Notes: generated by a model not told the origin, from the letters alone. Shown: positions 9,196-19,311, counted from the stretch's first letter. The stretch: 64,000 nt of DNA from Christiangramia sabulilitoris (GCF_007050985.1 NZ_VHSF01000002.1:124001-188000); one strand, 5' to 3'. Program-made: numbers and translations.

Positions 9196-9900
9196 TTGGG
9201 TTCAGATAAAACATTTTCCAGCAAGGATAATTTAAAGGTACTCCATGAGGATAATCATATCATCATTGTGAACAAACGTCCGGGAGATATCGTTCAGGGC
9301 GATAAGACCGGTGATAAACCTTTAAGCGAAGTCGTAAAATCTTATCTCAAGGAGAAATATAATAAACCAGGGAATGTATACCTGGGAGTTGTACACCGGC
9401 TGGACCGGCCTACCAGCGGGATCGTTGTATTTTCAAAAACTTCCAAAGCCCTGCCCCGACTCAATAAATTATTTCAGGATAAAAAAGTGAAGAAAACCTA
9501 TTGGGCTGTCGTTAAAAATCCGCCTCCAAATGAAGAAGGTGAGCTGGTACATTACATGAAAAGAAATTCTAAGCAGAATAAATCCTACGCCCATATTAAG
9601 GAAGTTCCGGAAAGTAAAAAAGCGATCCTCGATTACCGGTTATTAAAAAAACTTGATAATTACTATTTACTTGAAATAGATCTGCATACTGGGAGACATC
9701 ATCAGATTAGGAGTCAGTTATCCTCCATTGGCTCTCCCATTAAAGGTGATCTTAAATATGGTTTTGATCGTAGTAATAAGGATGCCAGTATTCATTTGCA
9801 CTCAAGAGAATTAAAATTTATCCACCCGGTAAGTAAAGAACCTATCCGTATCGTTGCTCCTCCTCCTTCAGACCCAATCTGGAATTCTGTTATGATTTAA
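9196..9900 (+). CDS. RluA-family 23S/tRNA pseudouridine synthase
   Basis: Isomerises uridine to pseudouridine in structural RNA. Shows the RluA catalytic motif GVVHRLDRPTSG, with Asp as the nucleophile, plus VYLGV ahead of it, and LEIDLHTGRHHQIRSQLSSIG-type sequence near 165-185. Length 234 residues is that of an RluA-type catalytic domain without an S4 domain. The frame is preceded directly by TAA at 9193-9195, and the first codon after it is TTG at 9196. No in-frame ATG occurs before the catalytic motif, so TTG is the likely start. The exact RNA target cannot be told from sequence. Confidence 0.9.
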   Translation: MGSDKTFSSKDNLKVLHEDNHIIIVNKRPGDIVQGDKTGDKPLSEVVKSYLKEKYNKPGNVYLGVVHRLDRPTSGIVVFSKTSKALPRLNKLFQDKKVKKTYWAVVKNPPPNEEGELVHYMKRNSKQNKSYAHIKEVPESKKAILDYRLLKKLDNYYLLEIDLHTGRHHQIRSQLSSIGSPIKGDLKYGFDRSNKDASIHLHSRELKFIHPVSKEPIRIVAPPPSDPIWNSVMI

Positions 9901-9951
9901 TTTTGAATTTTGTGCTTCATTAATGATTATTTTTGATTAAAACTTATCAAA

Positions 9952-10797
9952 ATGAAATGGCGAGGCAGAAGACAAAGCGGGAATGTCGAAGATCGAAGAG
10001 GTTCTTCGGGTAAAGGTAAACTTATCGCAGGTGGAGGAATAATAGGGGTAATCTTTGTTATTGCACAGTTCATTTTAAGCGATGGTGACGTTTCTGTCCT
10101 GAACCAACTCGAGGGCGTTGGAGCGGGTACTGAAGAAACACGGGAGCTAACGGCCGAGGAGAAAGAACTGGGACAATTCACAGCTACCGTACTCGCCGAC
10201 ACCGAGGACGTCTGGAATGATATTTTTGCTGAAAATAATATGAACTACCGGGAACCCGGCCTGGTATTATTTTCAGATGCCGTACAGACTGCCTGCGGAG
10301 GAGCTTCCGCCGCTAGTGGTCCATTTTATTGTCCGGCAGATCAAAAGATCTATATGGACCTGAGGTTTTTTGATGAACTAAGAAAAAGGTTTGGTGCAAA
10401 AGGTGGTGATTACGCCATTGCCTATGTAATAGCACACGAAGTGGGACACCACGTTCAAACCTTATTGGGCACGGCCTCAAAGGTTAGAAATTTGCAGCAA
10501 CAAACCAGCAGGACCAAAGCAAATGAACTCTCTGTAGCATTAGAATTACAGGCAGATTATTATGCCGGCGTTTTTACCCATCATAATAAGGAGTATTTAA
10601 GCGAAGGAGATATTGATGAGGCGCTTAGTGCCGCAAATGCCGTAGGTGATGATTCTATCCAAAAAAGAACTAGTGGCAGGGTAAATCCTGACTCCTTTAC
10701 TCATGGAACTTCTGAACAACGCAAGGAGTGGTTTATGAGAGGTTTTAGATCTGGTAATCTGCGCCAGGGTGACACTTTTAACGTCATTCTCAATTAG
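9952..10797 (+). CDS. YpfJ-type neutral zinc metallopeptidase
   Basis: Membrane-anchored putative zinc protease of 281 residues. The N-terminus MKWRGRRQSGNVEDRRG is characteristic of the YpfJ/KPN_02809 family, followed by one transmembrane helix (about residues 23-43) and a soluble domain. The zinc motif HEVGHHVQTLLG is intact and the third ligand is probably Glu in ALELQADYYAGV. Two Cys (TACGGASAA and FYCPAD) may be paired. Substrates of this family are not known. It follows the pseudouridine synthase by 51 bp. Confidence 0.9.
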   Translation: MKWRGRRQSGNVEDRRGSSGKGKLIAGGGIIGVIFVIAQFILSDGDVSVLNQLEGVGAGTEETRELTAEEKELGQFTATVLADTEDVWNDIFAENNMNYREPGLVLFSDAVQTACGGASAASGPFYCPADQKIYMDLRFFDELRKRFGAKGGDYAIAYVIAHEVGHHVQTLLGTASKVRNLQQQTSRTKANELSVALELQADYYAGVFTHHNKEYLSEGDIDEALSAANAVGDDSIQKRTSGRVNPDSFTHGTSEQRKEWFMRGFRSGNLRQGDTFNVILN

Positions 10798-10871
10798 TAA
10801 TCGGCTTATACCATCAATTTCCAGGGTGCGCTTTAAAAGATTAATTAGCGTTCTACAGCCTGAACTAGATA

Positions 10872-11747
10872 CTAATTTCGCTTACTTTTTATCGAGATCA
10901 GGCTTTCAATTACTACAGCGCTTATTATAAGGGTACCTCCAACGAAGGTTTTTAAAGAAGGTATTTCGTTCAAAAAGAAAAACGCGATAATAATACCATA
11001 AACGGGCTGTATACTGCTCATAATACTGGCAGCCGTTATACTAAAATTCTTGAAACTCTGCAGGAATAAGGTATGCCCAATACAGGTAGTGAGAATAGCC
11101 AGGACAACAAGAGGTTTCCATTGATCGAGAACCAATTCAAATTTGCTGTAGAAAACCGCAGGAAATAGCAATAGTGAAATCACCAGTATCTGGTAAAACA
11201 TTAGTACAGACCCATTATATCTTTCAACTTCACGCTTCATTAATAAATTTCTCAAGGCATAAAATATCGCTGATGCGACTCCAAAAAGCACTGCTAAAAA
11301 ATAATCATTATCCAGATCAAATTCCGGACTTAAAAAATAGATACCCGCCAGCACCAGAAACCCTAAGGCAATATGAACTTTATCAAACTTTATTTTAAAA
11401 AGTATCGGCTCCAGGAAAGCCGTAATAACCGGGTAAGTAAAAAGTGATAACAAGGCTATTGCTACACTGGAATATTGCAATGAAAAAAAATAGGTGATCC
11501 AATGAGCCCCCATTAAAATTCCTCCAAGTATCAGTTTTAGCAGATCCCCTTTATTTTCAATTTTGAGATTTATATTCTTCCATCTGCAATAGATATAGAA
11601 AACCACTGCCGCAAGTAAACAACGATAGAAAATAGTGGTTACAGGATGAAGCGTAATATATCTTCCCAGAGCACCGGAGGTACTTATGAGTAAAACAGCC
11701 AGGTTAAGCTGGAGTAGGTTACCGAGATATTGCTTCTTTTCTGTCAA
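10872..11747 (-). CDS. EamA/DMT-family inner-membrane exporter
   Basis: A 291-residue protein of ten predicted helices in two repeated EamA halves, of the drug/metabolite transporter superfamily. The first half begins LLISTSGALGRYITLHPVTTIFYRCLLAA and the second half starts near LFGVASAIFYALRNLLMKREV. The late SIQPVYGIIIAFFFLNEIPS with the following GGTLIISAVV is the classic end of the second EamA repeat. Such proteins export amino acids or other metabolites, or take up nucleosides; no substrate can be named. It is 10 bp downstream of the 514-residue gene on the same strand, so the two are probably one transcript. Confidence 0.85.
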   Translation of the reverse strand: MTEKKQYLGNLLQLNLAVLLISTSGALGRYITLHPVTTIFYRCLLAAVVFYIYCRWKNINLKIENKGDLLKLILGGILMGAHWITYFFSLQYSSVAIALLSLFTYPVITAFLEPILFKIKFDKVHIALGFLVLAGIYFLSPEFDLDNDYFLAVLFGVASAIFYALRNLLMKREVERYNGSVLMFYQILVISLLLFPAVFYSKFELVLDQWKPLVVLAILTTCIGHTLFLQSFKNFSITAASIMSSIQPVYGIIIAFFFLNEIPSLKTFVGGTLIISAVVIESLISIKSKRN

Positions 11748-11757
11748 ATCTCAAAAT

Positions 11758-13302
11758 TTACCTTGAAAGTTCCTTGAATTTCTCTGAAAGGATCTCCTTC
11801 ACGGGTCGCTCTTCAATATTGCTTTCAAGCCAGGAAAGAATATCGAGATAAAGAAATGCCCTCCTTTCATAAGGATGATCTTCGAATTTCTTTAAAGTAG
11901 CATGGAGTTTTCTGAATTCGTCCTTTATTTCCAGAGGCGATACATCGGGTAATTTTCTAAGGAATTTTATCATTTCTACCTGTACCGCGTGCATATCATC
12001 CATCTTGATTAGAAACTTATAGGTAGATTTTATCAGGCTATCCAAATGGTAGTCCAGACCGGCTTCATAATGAGCTACCAGGTTCAGTATCCTGGCAAAG
12101 CACATAAGGTCCTGGCGCATTTCCAGAGATTTGTTATTAATAATCTTTTTAAGGTATTCAATAGATTTCTTATTGTCTCCGGCTCCAAAATACAAACAGG
12201 CGATCTTATAATAAAACACCATGATATGATGCTCATCTATCCTCCCCTGAAATTTCAGGATCTTCTCATTGATTTTTTTGATCAGCTCTTCAGAATCCAC
12301 AAATTCACCTTTCATGAATCTTAGATTCAGCTTATTGGTATAAACATACAGAAAGGAGAGCGCAGAGATGTTATCATTATGTGGAATCTTAGGATCCCTA
12401 AGCGCATCTTCCAGTTGTTTGAGGGTTTGTTCAAAAAGATCTGTATGGTTTAAATAAAATAATGACTCCAGCAAGTAATGACTGCCTTTTAAATATGAAA
12501 CCGGATGAATGGGAATAAGGTGATTATATTCAATAAATAATTCCTTCCATTTCATAGAATAACGGTAGCAGCCCAGAAAATCCTGGATCAAAAAACTATA
12601 CCATAGATGTACTTTATACAACCATAAACGCTCTCGAAAACCCAGATCCTTGTAATTGTATTCCGGGAGTTTTTCCTTGAAATATTTTTTGATTTTGAGC
12701 GCTTCTTCTTCACTCTTACAATAGCCGTTTTTCAGGAAAATGGAATATAATTCCAGGGAAAGGTTAGATAGTTTCCCCCATATAGTATTAAGCTTTCCAA
12801 TTTCCTCGGTCTCCTTAATGAGTACATCTGCCCTGTTACTCATACTACGCGTGATATACTGGGATTCAATGATCTTTTCCAACTCTAAAATCTCATAGGT
12901 AAGATTCTTTTCCTCGTAATTGATCGCCAGGGTTTTTACCTTATCAAGTAATTTCAAGCTTTGCTGGTAAAGTCCTTTATGGTAAAGGATATAAGCAAAA
13001 TCTACCTGTTCCCTTATCTGGACTGGAATGCTTTGATGTGCAGGATTCAACCGTAGAGAGATTAGCAGCTGTTTATAAAGGTGTGTTTTGACGTTAGAAA
13101 GCTGTAGTTTACTTATACTCGTGCTTTTCAGGATTTCAGCTTCATCATATTTTTTCTGCCTGGACATGACCTTATACAGGTTAAGGAATTTAGAATCTGT
13201 ATTTACTCCTACTCTACCTACATATAAGGAAAACTGTCTCTTTTCTGAAGCCGAAAGGGATTTAATTAAAGAAAACAGGTTTTCGGTTAAGTCATTGGTC
13301 AT
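11758..13302 (-). CDS. Helical-repeat (TPR-like) protein of unknown function
   Basis: I do not recognise this 514-residue protein. It has no signal peptide or membrane segment, is rich in Lys, Leu and Tyr, and is predicted almost all helical, with repeated helix pairs resembling TPR units (AYILYHKGLYQQSLKLLDKVK, IACLYFGAGDNKKSIEYLKKI). The N-terminus (LIKSLSASEKRQFSLYVGR, then ISKLQLSNVKTHLYKQLL) is shaped like a small helical, possibly winged-helix, head. It is transcribed divergently from leuA with a 148-bp spacer. A scaffold or regulator is possible, but that is inference from fold class only. Confidence 0.65.
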   Translation of the reverse strand: MTNDLTENLFSLIKSLSASEKRQFSLYVGRVGVNTDSKFLNLYKVMSRQKKYDEAEILKSTSISKLQLSNVKTHLYKQLLISLRLNPAHQSIPVQIREQVDFAYILYHKGLYQQSLKLLDKVKTLAINYEEKNLTYEILELEKIIESQYITRSMSNRADVLIKETEEIGKLNTIWGKLSNLSLELYSIFLKNGYCKSEEEALKIKKYFKEKLPEYNYKDLGFRERLWLYKVHLWYSFLIQDFLGCYRYSMKWKELFIEYNHLIPIHPVSYLKGSHYLLESLFYLNHTDLFEQTLKQLEDALRDPKIPHNDNISALSFLYVYTNKLNLRFMKGEFVDSEELIKKINEKILKFQGRIDEHHIMVFYYKIACLYFGAGDNKKSIEYLKKIINNKSLEMRQDLMCFARILNLVAHYEAGLDYHLDSLIKSTYKFLIKMDDMHAVQVEMIKFLRKLPDVSPLEIKDEFRKLHATLKKFEDHPYERRAFLYLDILSWLESNIEERPVKEILSEKFKELSR

Positions 13303-13364
13303 TGTAAATAAATATTTTGCAAACCTTTTAAAAACAAGGCTTTACGATCTTAATTACCTGTTTC

Positions 13365-13420
13365 AAGTATCGTAACACTTTGGTGTTAGCAAAACTTGTT
13401 GCATAAGGATTCCGATACTT
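13365..13420 (+). promoter_or_regulatory. leuA promoter region with nested inverted repeats
   Basis: An outer perfect 8-bp inverted repeat AAGTATCG (13365-13372) / CGATACTT (13413-13420) encloses TAACAC (13373-13378) / GTGTTA (13383-13388) and a small GCAA/TTGC pair. The right arm overlaps a promoter-like TACTTTAG (13417-) with a TTG 17 bp upstream, so an operator is more likely than an RNA structure. The ilvD upstream region shares TATCGTAA. Confidence 0.45.
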
Positions 13421-13450
13421 TAGATAAAGATAAAGTAAAATAAATCTCAT

Positions 13451-14623
13451 ATGCGCACTGAAAAGGTAGAAATTTTCGACACTACATTGAGGGACGGCGA
13501 ACAGGTCCCCGGCTGCAAACTGAATACCGAACAAAAATTAAAAATTGCTGCGCGACTGGATGAACTGGGCGTGGATGTTATAGAAGCTGGTTTTCCTGTT
13601 TCCAGTCCTGGTGATTTTCAATCGGTAACCGAGATCTCAAAACTCGTTAAGAATGCAACTGTATGTGGACTTACGCGTGCCGTTAAAAATGATATCAGAG
13701 TTGCTGCCGAGGCGCTTAAATATGCCCGTAAACCAAGAATTCATACCGGAATTGGAACTTCCGATTCTCATATAAAATATAAATTCAAATCCAGCAGACC
13801 CGAGATCATTGAAAGAGCTGGCGAAGCAGTTGCTTATGCTAAAACTTTTGTTGATGATGTTGAATTTTATGCGGAAGATGCCGGAAGAACCGAGAATGAA
13901 TTCCTTGCGAAAGTATGTTCAGAAGCGGTGAGAAATGGCGCTACAGTATTGAATATTCCGGACACCACGGGATATTGTCTTCCTGAAGAATATGGGAAAA
14001 AGATCAAATATTTAAAGGAAAATGTGATAGGTATTGAAAATGTGATTATTTCCTGCCATTGCCACAACGATCTTGGATTGGCTACTGCTAATGCTATTGC
14101 AGGAATCACTAATGGCGCCAGACAGATCGAATGTACCATCAATGGTATTGGTGAACGCGCCGGAAATACAGCCCTGGAAGAGGTCGTCATGATCTTGAGA
14201 CAGCACCCATATTTACAATTGAATACAGATATTAATCCTCAGTTGTTATACGATACCAGTAAAATGGTCTCCAGGGAGATGGGAATGTACGTCCAGCCTA
14301 ATAAGGCCATCGTCGGAGCCAATGCTTTTGCTCATAGCTCAGGTATCCACCAGGATGGCGTCATTAAGAACAGAGAAACATACGAAATTATAAATCCAGC
14401 CGACGTCGGGGTCACCGAGTCGGCTATTGTTTTGACTGCCCGGAGTGGAAGAGCTGCTTTAGCTTATAAAGCAAAGAAGATGGGATACGATCTTACCAAA
14501 ATTGAGTTAGACCATGTGTACCACGAATTCCTGAATTTCGCTGATGCTAAGAAGGAAGTGGCAGATCATGATATACACACTATTATGGACATTTTTAAAA
14601 AGAACTCCAGAGCAATTGCTTGA
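13451..14623 (+). CDS. leuA: 2-isopropylmalate synthase, short form without regulatory domain
   Basis: Condenses acetyl-CoA with 2-oxoisovalerate in the first committed step of leucine synthesis. The HMGL-like TIM barrel is complete: [13 protein letters not shown] with the metal Asp and catalytic Arg, [19 protein letters not shown] with the HxH ligands, and [17 protein letters not shown] linker ([10 protein letters not shown]) and subdomain follow, and the protein ends at residue 390. The ~120-residue C-terminal dimer domain that binds leucine in ~510-residue enzymes is absent. Control by leucine is therefore probably transcriptional. It heads leuACDB; leuC starts 6 bp downstream. Confidence 0.95.
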   Translation: MRTEKVEIFDTTLRDGEQVPGCKLNTEQKLKIAARLDELGVDVIEAGFPVSSPGDFQSVTEISKLVKNATVCGLTRAVKNDIRVAAEALKYARKPRIHTGIGTSDSHIKYKFKSSRPEIIERAGEAVAYAKTFVDDVEFYAEDAGRTENEFLAKVCSEAVRNGATVLNIPDTTGYCLPEEYGKKIKYLKENVIGIENVIISCHCHNDLGLATANAIAGITNGARQIECTINGIGERAGNTALEEVVMILRQHPYLQLNTDINPQLLYDTSKMVSREMGMYVQPNKAIVGANAFAHSSGIHQDGVIKNRETYEIINPADVGVTESAIVLTARSGRAALAYKAKKMGYDLTKIELDHVYHEFLNFADAKKEVADHDIHTIMDIFKKNSRAIA

Positions 14624-14629
14624 TAGATT

Positions 14630-16012
14630 ATGAAGAAAACTTTATTTGACAAAATATGGGATTCCCATGTTGTGGAAAGCATATCTAATGGGCCGGACAT
14701 TTTATATATCGATAAACATCTGATACATGAAGTGACCAGCCCACAGGCTTTTAATGAATTAAAGGAAAGAAATATTCCGGTTTTTCGTCCGGACCAGATC
14801 GTTGCAACAGCCGATCATAATACACCTACAAAAGACCAGCACCTGCCTGTTAAGGATCTTTTGTCCAGAAAACAACTAAAGGAACTAAGCCAGAATTGCG
14901 AAGAGAACAATATCACTCTTTACGGGTTAGGACATCCCTATAATGGGATTGTTCACGTGATGGCTCCCGAGCTTGGTATTACTCAACCGGGTATGACCAT
15001 AGTTTGTGGTGATAGCCACACTTCTACTCATGGTGCCTTTGGAACAATTGCTTTCGGAATTGGAACCAGCCAGGTGACCCAGGTGTTTGCCAGCCAGTGT
15101 TTATTGGTTGAAAAGCCTAAGAAACTTCGGGTGAATGTGAACGGAAAACTGAAAAACGGAGTTCTTCCAAAAGATGTTATCCTTTACATCATCAGCAAAC
15201 TTGGCACAAATTCGGGTACAGGATATTTCTGCGAGTACGCAGGTAATATTTTTGAGGAAATGTCTATGGAAGGCCGAATGACCGTTTGTAATATGAGCAT
15301 TGAAATGGGCGCTCGAGGCGGGTTGATCGCTCCAGACCAGACTACTATAGATTATGTGGAAGGACGCGAATTCGCTCCTAAAGGCGCTGAGTTTGAAAAA
15401 ATGAAAGCTCACTGGGAAACATTGAAAACCGATACTGACGCTGAATTCGATCAGGAATATTCCTTTGAAGCTGAAGATATAGAACCGATGATCACCTACG
15501 GAACAAATCCGGGAATGGGGATCAAACTTACAGGATCTATTCCGGTGGAAGGAAATAAAAGTGATGCCAAGGCACTTGCGTATATGAACTTTAAGCCGGG
15601 CGAATCCTTATTGGAAAAGCCGATAAATTATATTTTCATTGGTAGTTGTACTAACTCCAGGATCGAGGATTTCAGAGTTGCTGCCTCCTATATCAAAGGA
15701 AAAAAGAAAGCTGAAAATGTGAACGCTTTGATCGTTCCGGGTAGCCGTCAGGTTGCAGAACAGATCAGAACTGAAGGTTTGGATAAGGTTTTTGAAGAAG
15801 CCGGTTTCACCTTGAGACAGCCGGGATGTTCAGCATGTTTAGCCATGAATGATGATAAGATTCCTGAAGGGGAATATTGTGTCTCGACAAGTAATAGAAA
15901 TTTTGAAGGCAGACAGGGCCCCGGCTCCAGGACCATCCTGGCCAGTCCGCTAACCGCAGCTGCCACCGCTATTTCAGGTAAGATTTCAGATTACACCCAA
16001 ACATTGAACTAA
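14630..16012 (+). CDS. leuC: 3-isopropylmalate dehydratase large subunit
   Basis: With LeuD it isomerises 2- to 3-isopropylmalate in the cytosol via a 4Fe-4S cluster. The aconitase fold is clear: KIWDSHVV at the start, [40 protein letters not shown] and [12 protein letters not shown]. The three cluster Cys lie in FIGSCTN and PGCSACL. Length 460 is normal. The stop at 16010-16012 is followed directly by the leuD ATG, consistent with coupled translation of the two subunits. Confidence 0.97.
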   Translation: MKKTLFDKIWDSHVVESISNGPDILYIDKHLIHEVTSPQAFNELKERNIPVFRPDQIVATADHNTPTKDQHLPVKDLLSRKQLKELSQNCEENNITLYGLGHPYNGIVHVMAPELGITQPGMTIVCGDSHTSTHGAFGTIAFGIGTSQVTQVFASQCLLVEKPKKLRVNVNGKLKNGVLPKDVILYIISKLGTNSGTGYFCEYAGNIFEEMSMEGRMTVCNMSIEMGARGGLIAPDQTTIDYVEGREFAPKGAEFEKMKAHWETLKTDTDAEFDQEYSFEAEDIEPMITYGTNPGMGIKLTGSIPVEGNKSDAKALAYMNFKPGESLLEKPINYIFIGSCTNSRIEDFRVAASYIKGKKKAENVNALIVPGSRQVAEQIRTEGLDKVFEEAGFTLRQPGCSACLAMNDDKIPEGEYCVSTSNRNFEGRQGPGSRTILASPLTAAATAISGKISDYTQTLN

Positions 16013-16645
16013 ATGGAAAAGTTTATAAAATTAACAGATACGGTCGTGCCGTTGGATGCTGAGAATGTAGATACAGACCAGATCATTCCGGCCCGTTTTC
16101 TAAAGGCAACAGATAAGGAAGGTTTCGGAGAGAATCTTTTCCGGGACTGGCGTTTTGATAAGACAGGAGAGCCAAATGAAGATTTTGTGCTGAATCAGGA
16201 TAAATATTCAGGTTCCATTCTCCTTGCAGGAAATAATTTTGGTTGCGGTTCCAGTCGTGAGCATGCCGCCTGGGCCATAAAAGCTTACGGATTCAAAGCA
16301 GTCGTATCCAGTTATTTTGCAGATATTTTTAAAGGAAACGCGTTGAATAATGGGTTATTACCCGTACAGGTTAGCCCCGATTTTCTTCATAAATTATTCA
16401 CCGCAGTAGAAAAAGATGCCGATGAAAAAGTGATCGTCGATTTAGAAGAACAAAAAATAAGTATCGAAAGTTCTGGTGAATCTGAAAGTTTTGATATCGA
16501 TCCCTACAAAAAAACCTGTCTTATTAATGGGTATGACGATATCGACTTTTTAACCAGTAAACTGGATGCAATAAAGAAATTTGAGAAGAAGAGAAGCGGA
16601 AATCAGGCAGAACCGCAACAAACCCTACAAACTGAAAAAATATGA
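16013..16645 (+). CDS. leuD: 3-isopropylmalate dehydratase small subunit
   Basis: The swivelling domain that completes the isomerase active site. Motifs: [15 protein letters not shown] near the N-terminus and [23 protein letters not shown], the diagnostic LeuD loop. The length of 210 residues includes a charged, low-complexity tail ([19 protein letters not shown]) longer than in many LeuD proteins. Its stop overlaps the leuB start as ATGA at 16642-16645. Confidence 0.96.
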   Translation: MEKFIKLTDTVVPLDAENVDTDQIIPARFLKATDKEGFGENLFRDWRFDKTGEPNEDFVLNQDKYSGSILLAGNNFGCGSSREHAAWAIKAYGFKAVVSSYFADIFKGNALNNGLLPVQVSPDFLHKLFTAVEKDADEKVIVDLEEQKISIESSGESESFDIDPYKKTCLINGYDDIDFLTSKLDAIKKFEKKRSGNQAEPQQTLQTEKI

Positions 16646-17757
16646 AATTCAATATAGCCGTACTTCCCGGAGATGGGATTGGTCCTGAAATAACGCAGCA
16701 GTCAGTGAAAGTGCTGAAGGCTGTTGCAGATAGATTTGATCATGAGTTCAATTTTGAAGAAGCTGTAGTGGGTGCAGCCGCAATAGATCTATTGGGGGAT
16801 CCGTTGCCTGAAAATACACTGAAACTATGTAAAAAATCTGACGCTGTGCTATTCGGGGCAATTGGAGATCCAAAATATGATAATGATCCATCGGCCAAGG
16901 TTAGGCCGGAACAGGGATTGCTTAAACTTAGAAAGGAACTTGGACTTTTCGCTAATATCAGGCCGGTTAGAGCTTATGAAAGCCTTATCCACAAATCTCC
17001 TTTAAAACCTGAGAATATTGAAGGGGCAGATATGGTCATATTCCGGGAACTTACCGGTGGTATATACTTCGGAGAAAAAAGTACTGCAGAAGATGGCAGA
17101 AGCGCATCAGATCTTTGCACCTATTCGGTAGAAGAAATTGAGCGAATAGCACACCTGGCTTTTAAAGCCGCCGAGGAAAGAAGAAAAAAATTAACGCTGA
17201 TCGATAAAGCCAATGTCCTTGAAACTTCCCGTCTCTGGAGAAAAACGGTTACTGAGATCGGTAAGGAATATCCAGGCGTAAAAGTTGAGTATTTATTCGT
17301 GGATAATGCCGCAATGCAAATGATCCTGAACCCAAAACAATTCGATGTAATCCTTACCGAAAATATGTTCGGGGATATTATTTCTGATGAAGCCAGTGTG
17401 ATCGGTGGAAGTATCGGACTGTTAGAGTCTGCTTCTATTGGAACTGAAAACGCTCTGTTTGAGCCTATTCATGGTTCCTATCCGCAAGCTACCGGACAGG
17501 GAATTGCAAATCCAATAGCATCCGTACTTTCCGCAGCGATGATGCTGGACCATTTAGGACTGAAGAAAGAAGCTGAAACGGTGAGAATGGCTGTGGAGTT
17601 AAGCATTAAACTGAATGTTTGCACTATAGATATCAATAAAGATAATCATTATTCAACCGAAAGAGTTGGAGATTTTCTGGAAAGTGTGATCAGCGATACC
17701 GAAGGTCATATCGTAAATAACGAAAACCTTAACCTGGGACAAATGACCATTATTTAA
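16642..17757 (+). CDS. leuB: 3-isopropylmalate dehydrogenase
   Basis: Oxidises 3-isopropylmalate with NAD to the keto precursor of leucine. Motifs: [49 protein letters not shown], the metal-site [21 protein letters not shown], and [18 protein letters not shown]. Length 371 is slightly longer than usual because of a short C-terminal extension. It overlaps leuD by 4 bp and is the last gene of the operon, followed by the terminator at 17787. Confidence 0.97.
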   Translation: MKFNIAVLPGDGIGPEITQQSVKVLKAVADRFDHEFNFEEAVVGAAAIDLLGDPLPENTLKLCKKSDAVLFGAIGDPKYDNDPSAKVRPEQGLLKLRKELGLFANIRPVRAYESLIHKSPLKPENIEGADMVIFRELTGGIYFGEKSTAEDGRSASDLCTYSVEEIERIAHLAFKAAEERRKKLTLIDKANVLETSRLWRKTVTEIGKEYPGVKVEYLFVDNAAMQMILNPKQFDVILTENMFGDIISDEASVIGGSIGLLESASIGTENALFEPIHGSYPQATGQGIANPIASVLSAAMMLDHLGLKKEAETVRMAVELSIKLNVCTIDINKDNHYSTERVGDFLESVISDTEGHIVNNENLNLGQMTII

Positions 17758-17786
17758 GAATTAGTTCATAATTGTTTTTAAAAAGC

Positions 17787-17826
17787 TGCCTCCTGATGAA
17801 TATTTATCTTCAGGAGGTTTTTTTAT
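17787..17826 (+). terminator. Intrinsic terminator of the leu operon
   Basis: Perfect 8-bp stem CCTCCTGA (17789-17796) / TCAGGAGG (17810-17817) with a 13-nt loop, followed by seven T. It lies 30 bp after the leuB stop. Confidence 0.9.
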
Positions 17827-17837
17827 AAAAATGTCTC

Positions 17838-17915
17838 TGTCATTCAGAACGTAGGCGAAGTGAAGAATCTTCATAATATAGATTCCTCTCCCGAACCCTC
17901 GGGATCGTAATGACA
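17838..17915. repeat. Dispersed palindromic repeat, TGTCATTC type, copy 1
   Basis: Starts TGTCATTC and ends GTAATGACA, so its ends form a stem. The middle contains GAAGTGAAGAATCT and a CCGAACCCTCGGG hairpin. It is followed five bases later by a second copy. Confidence 0.75.
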
Positions 17916-17920
17916 ACCAA

Positions 17921-17995
17921 TGTCATTCAGAACGAAGCGATAGCGTAGTGAAGAATCTCTAAATTCTATAGAATTCTACTTTCGTCGCAATGACA
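17921..17995. repeat. Dispersed palindromic repeat, TGTCATTC type, copy 2
   Basis: Tandem neighbour of the copy at 17838. It shares TGTCATTCAGAACG, the GTGAAGAATCT block and the GCAATGACA end, while the centre differs (AATTCTATAGAATT hairpin). Non-coding; it fills most of the leuB/argH convergent spacer. Confidence 0.75.
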
Positions 17996-18014
17996 ACCTA
18001 ATATAATTCAGAGC

Positions 18015-19292
18015 CTAAAGCTGTTGCAACTTGTTCTTGATCATGTTCAGAGAAAGATTATCCTTACTTCCCGAATGCGTGTGCTTCATTCCTTCTGAAG
18101 CTTCATAAGCACCATTTTGAACCTGCTCCCCTATTATTTTATAAGCATCCCTGAATGATTTACCGTTGATAACCAGTTCGTTTATGCTGTCTACAGTAAA
18201 CAGGTATTTATACTTTTCATCCCTAAGATCTATTTCCTTCACCTTGATTTGAGCAATAGAGTGGGTGAAAACATCCAGTATCTCTTTCATATTCTCAACC
18301 GCGTAAATGCTGTTCTCCTTGATTAGCTGAAAATCCCTGTGGTAACCACTAGGCAGGTTGTTGGTGATAAGGATCATTTCATTAGCAATGGCCTGTAATT
18401 TGTTACATTTTCCTCGAACCAGTTCAAAAACATCGGGATTCTTCTTATGGGGCATAATACTGGAACCTGTGGTAAGCTCATCGGGGAAAGTGATGAAATC
18501 AAAGTTCTGACTCATGTACAAACAAATATCCATCGCGAACCTGGATAATGTGTTAGCCAGTGAGGCGATATTTGAAGTAACGGTTCGTTCACATTTCCCC
18601 CTGCTCATCTGTGCCGCCACCACATTGAATTTCTGGGTTGAAAAGCCTAATTCTTTAGTGGTGAATTCCCTGTCTATAGGAAATGAGGAGCCATAACCTG
18701 CTGCGGAACCTAAAGGATTCTGGTCTACGATTTTTAAACCGGCTTCAAGCAGATAAAGGTCATCAATTAGCAATTCGGCGTAAGCTGAAAACCACAATCC
18801 AAAGGAAGAAGGCATTGCTACCTGCAGGTGGGTATAGCCAGGAAGGACCTTATCCTTATGCTCATCGGCCAGGCTTAGAAGAACATCTATCAGGCTTTTA
18901 GTTTTTCGGGAGATCTGTAGCAGGTTTTCTTTAAAATATAACTGCTGGGCTACCAAAACCTGATCGTTTCTTGATCTGGCAGTATGGATCTTTTTTCCGG
19001 TATCACCGAGTTTTTTGGTTAGTTCGAATTCTATTTTAGAATGAACATCTTCAAAATCCTCTTCGATCTGAAACTCACCCTTTTCAAGCTGATCTTTCAG
19101 GACATCAAGTTCTGCTAAAAGTGATTCTACTTCTTGTTCCGTCATTATTCCAACCTTTCCCAGCATTTTAGTATGTGCTTTGGAAGCCTGAATATCATAT
19201 TCGGCCAGATGCATATCCAGTTCACGATCATTGCCTACGGTGAACTTTTCTATCTGTTTGTCTATTGAAATACCTTTATCCCAGAGTTTCAT
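18015..19292 (-). CDS. argH: Argininosuccinate lyase
   Basis: Last step of arginine synthesis: splits argininosuccinate into arginine and fumarate. The fumarase/aspartase-superfamily motifs are present: EDVHSKIEFELTKKLGD, GKKIHTARSRNDQV, LPGYTHLQVAMP and the signature TGSSIMPHKKNPD with the catalytic Ser loop. Length is 425 residues, slightly shorter than the ~460 usual, mainly at the C-terminus. It is the last gene of the arginine operon, separated from argE by a 316-bp spacer made largely of repeats. Confidence 0.96.
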   Translation of the reverse strand: MKLWDKGISIDKQIEKFTVGNDRELDMHLAEYDIQASKAHTKMLGKVGIMTEQEVESLLAELDVLKDQLEKGEFQIEEDFEDVHSKIEFELTKKLGDTGKKIHTARSRNDQVLVAQQLYFKENLLQISRKTKSLIDVLLSLADEHKDKVLPGYTHLQVAMPSSFGLWFSAYAELLIDDLYLLEAGLKIVDQNPLGSAAGYGSSFPIDREFTTKELGFSTQKFNVVAAQMSRGKCERTVTSNIASLANTLSRFAMDICLYMSQNFDFITFPDELTTGSSIMPHKKNPDVFELVRGKCNKLQAIANEMILITNNLPSGYHRDFQLIKENSIYAVENMKEILDVFTHSIAQIKVKEIDLRDEKYKYLFTVDSINELVINGKSFRDAYKIIGEQVQNGAYEASEGMKHTHSGSKDNLSLNMIKNKLQQL

Positions 19293-19311
19293 ATTATCTA
19301 ATTTAATATTT

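Noticed and set aside
13365-13420. Structured leader RNA or riboswitch for leuA
   Set aside because: The right arm of the inverted repeat overlaps the likely promoter, leaving a 5' UTR of only ~25-30 nt. An operator fits better than an RNA fold.
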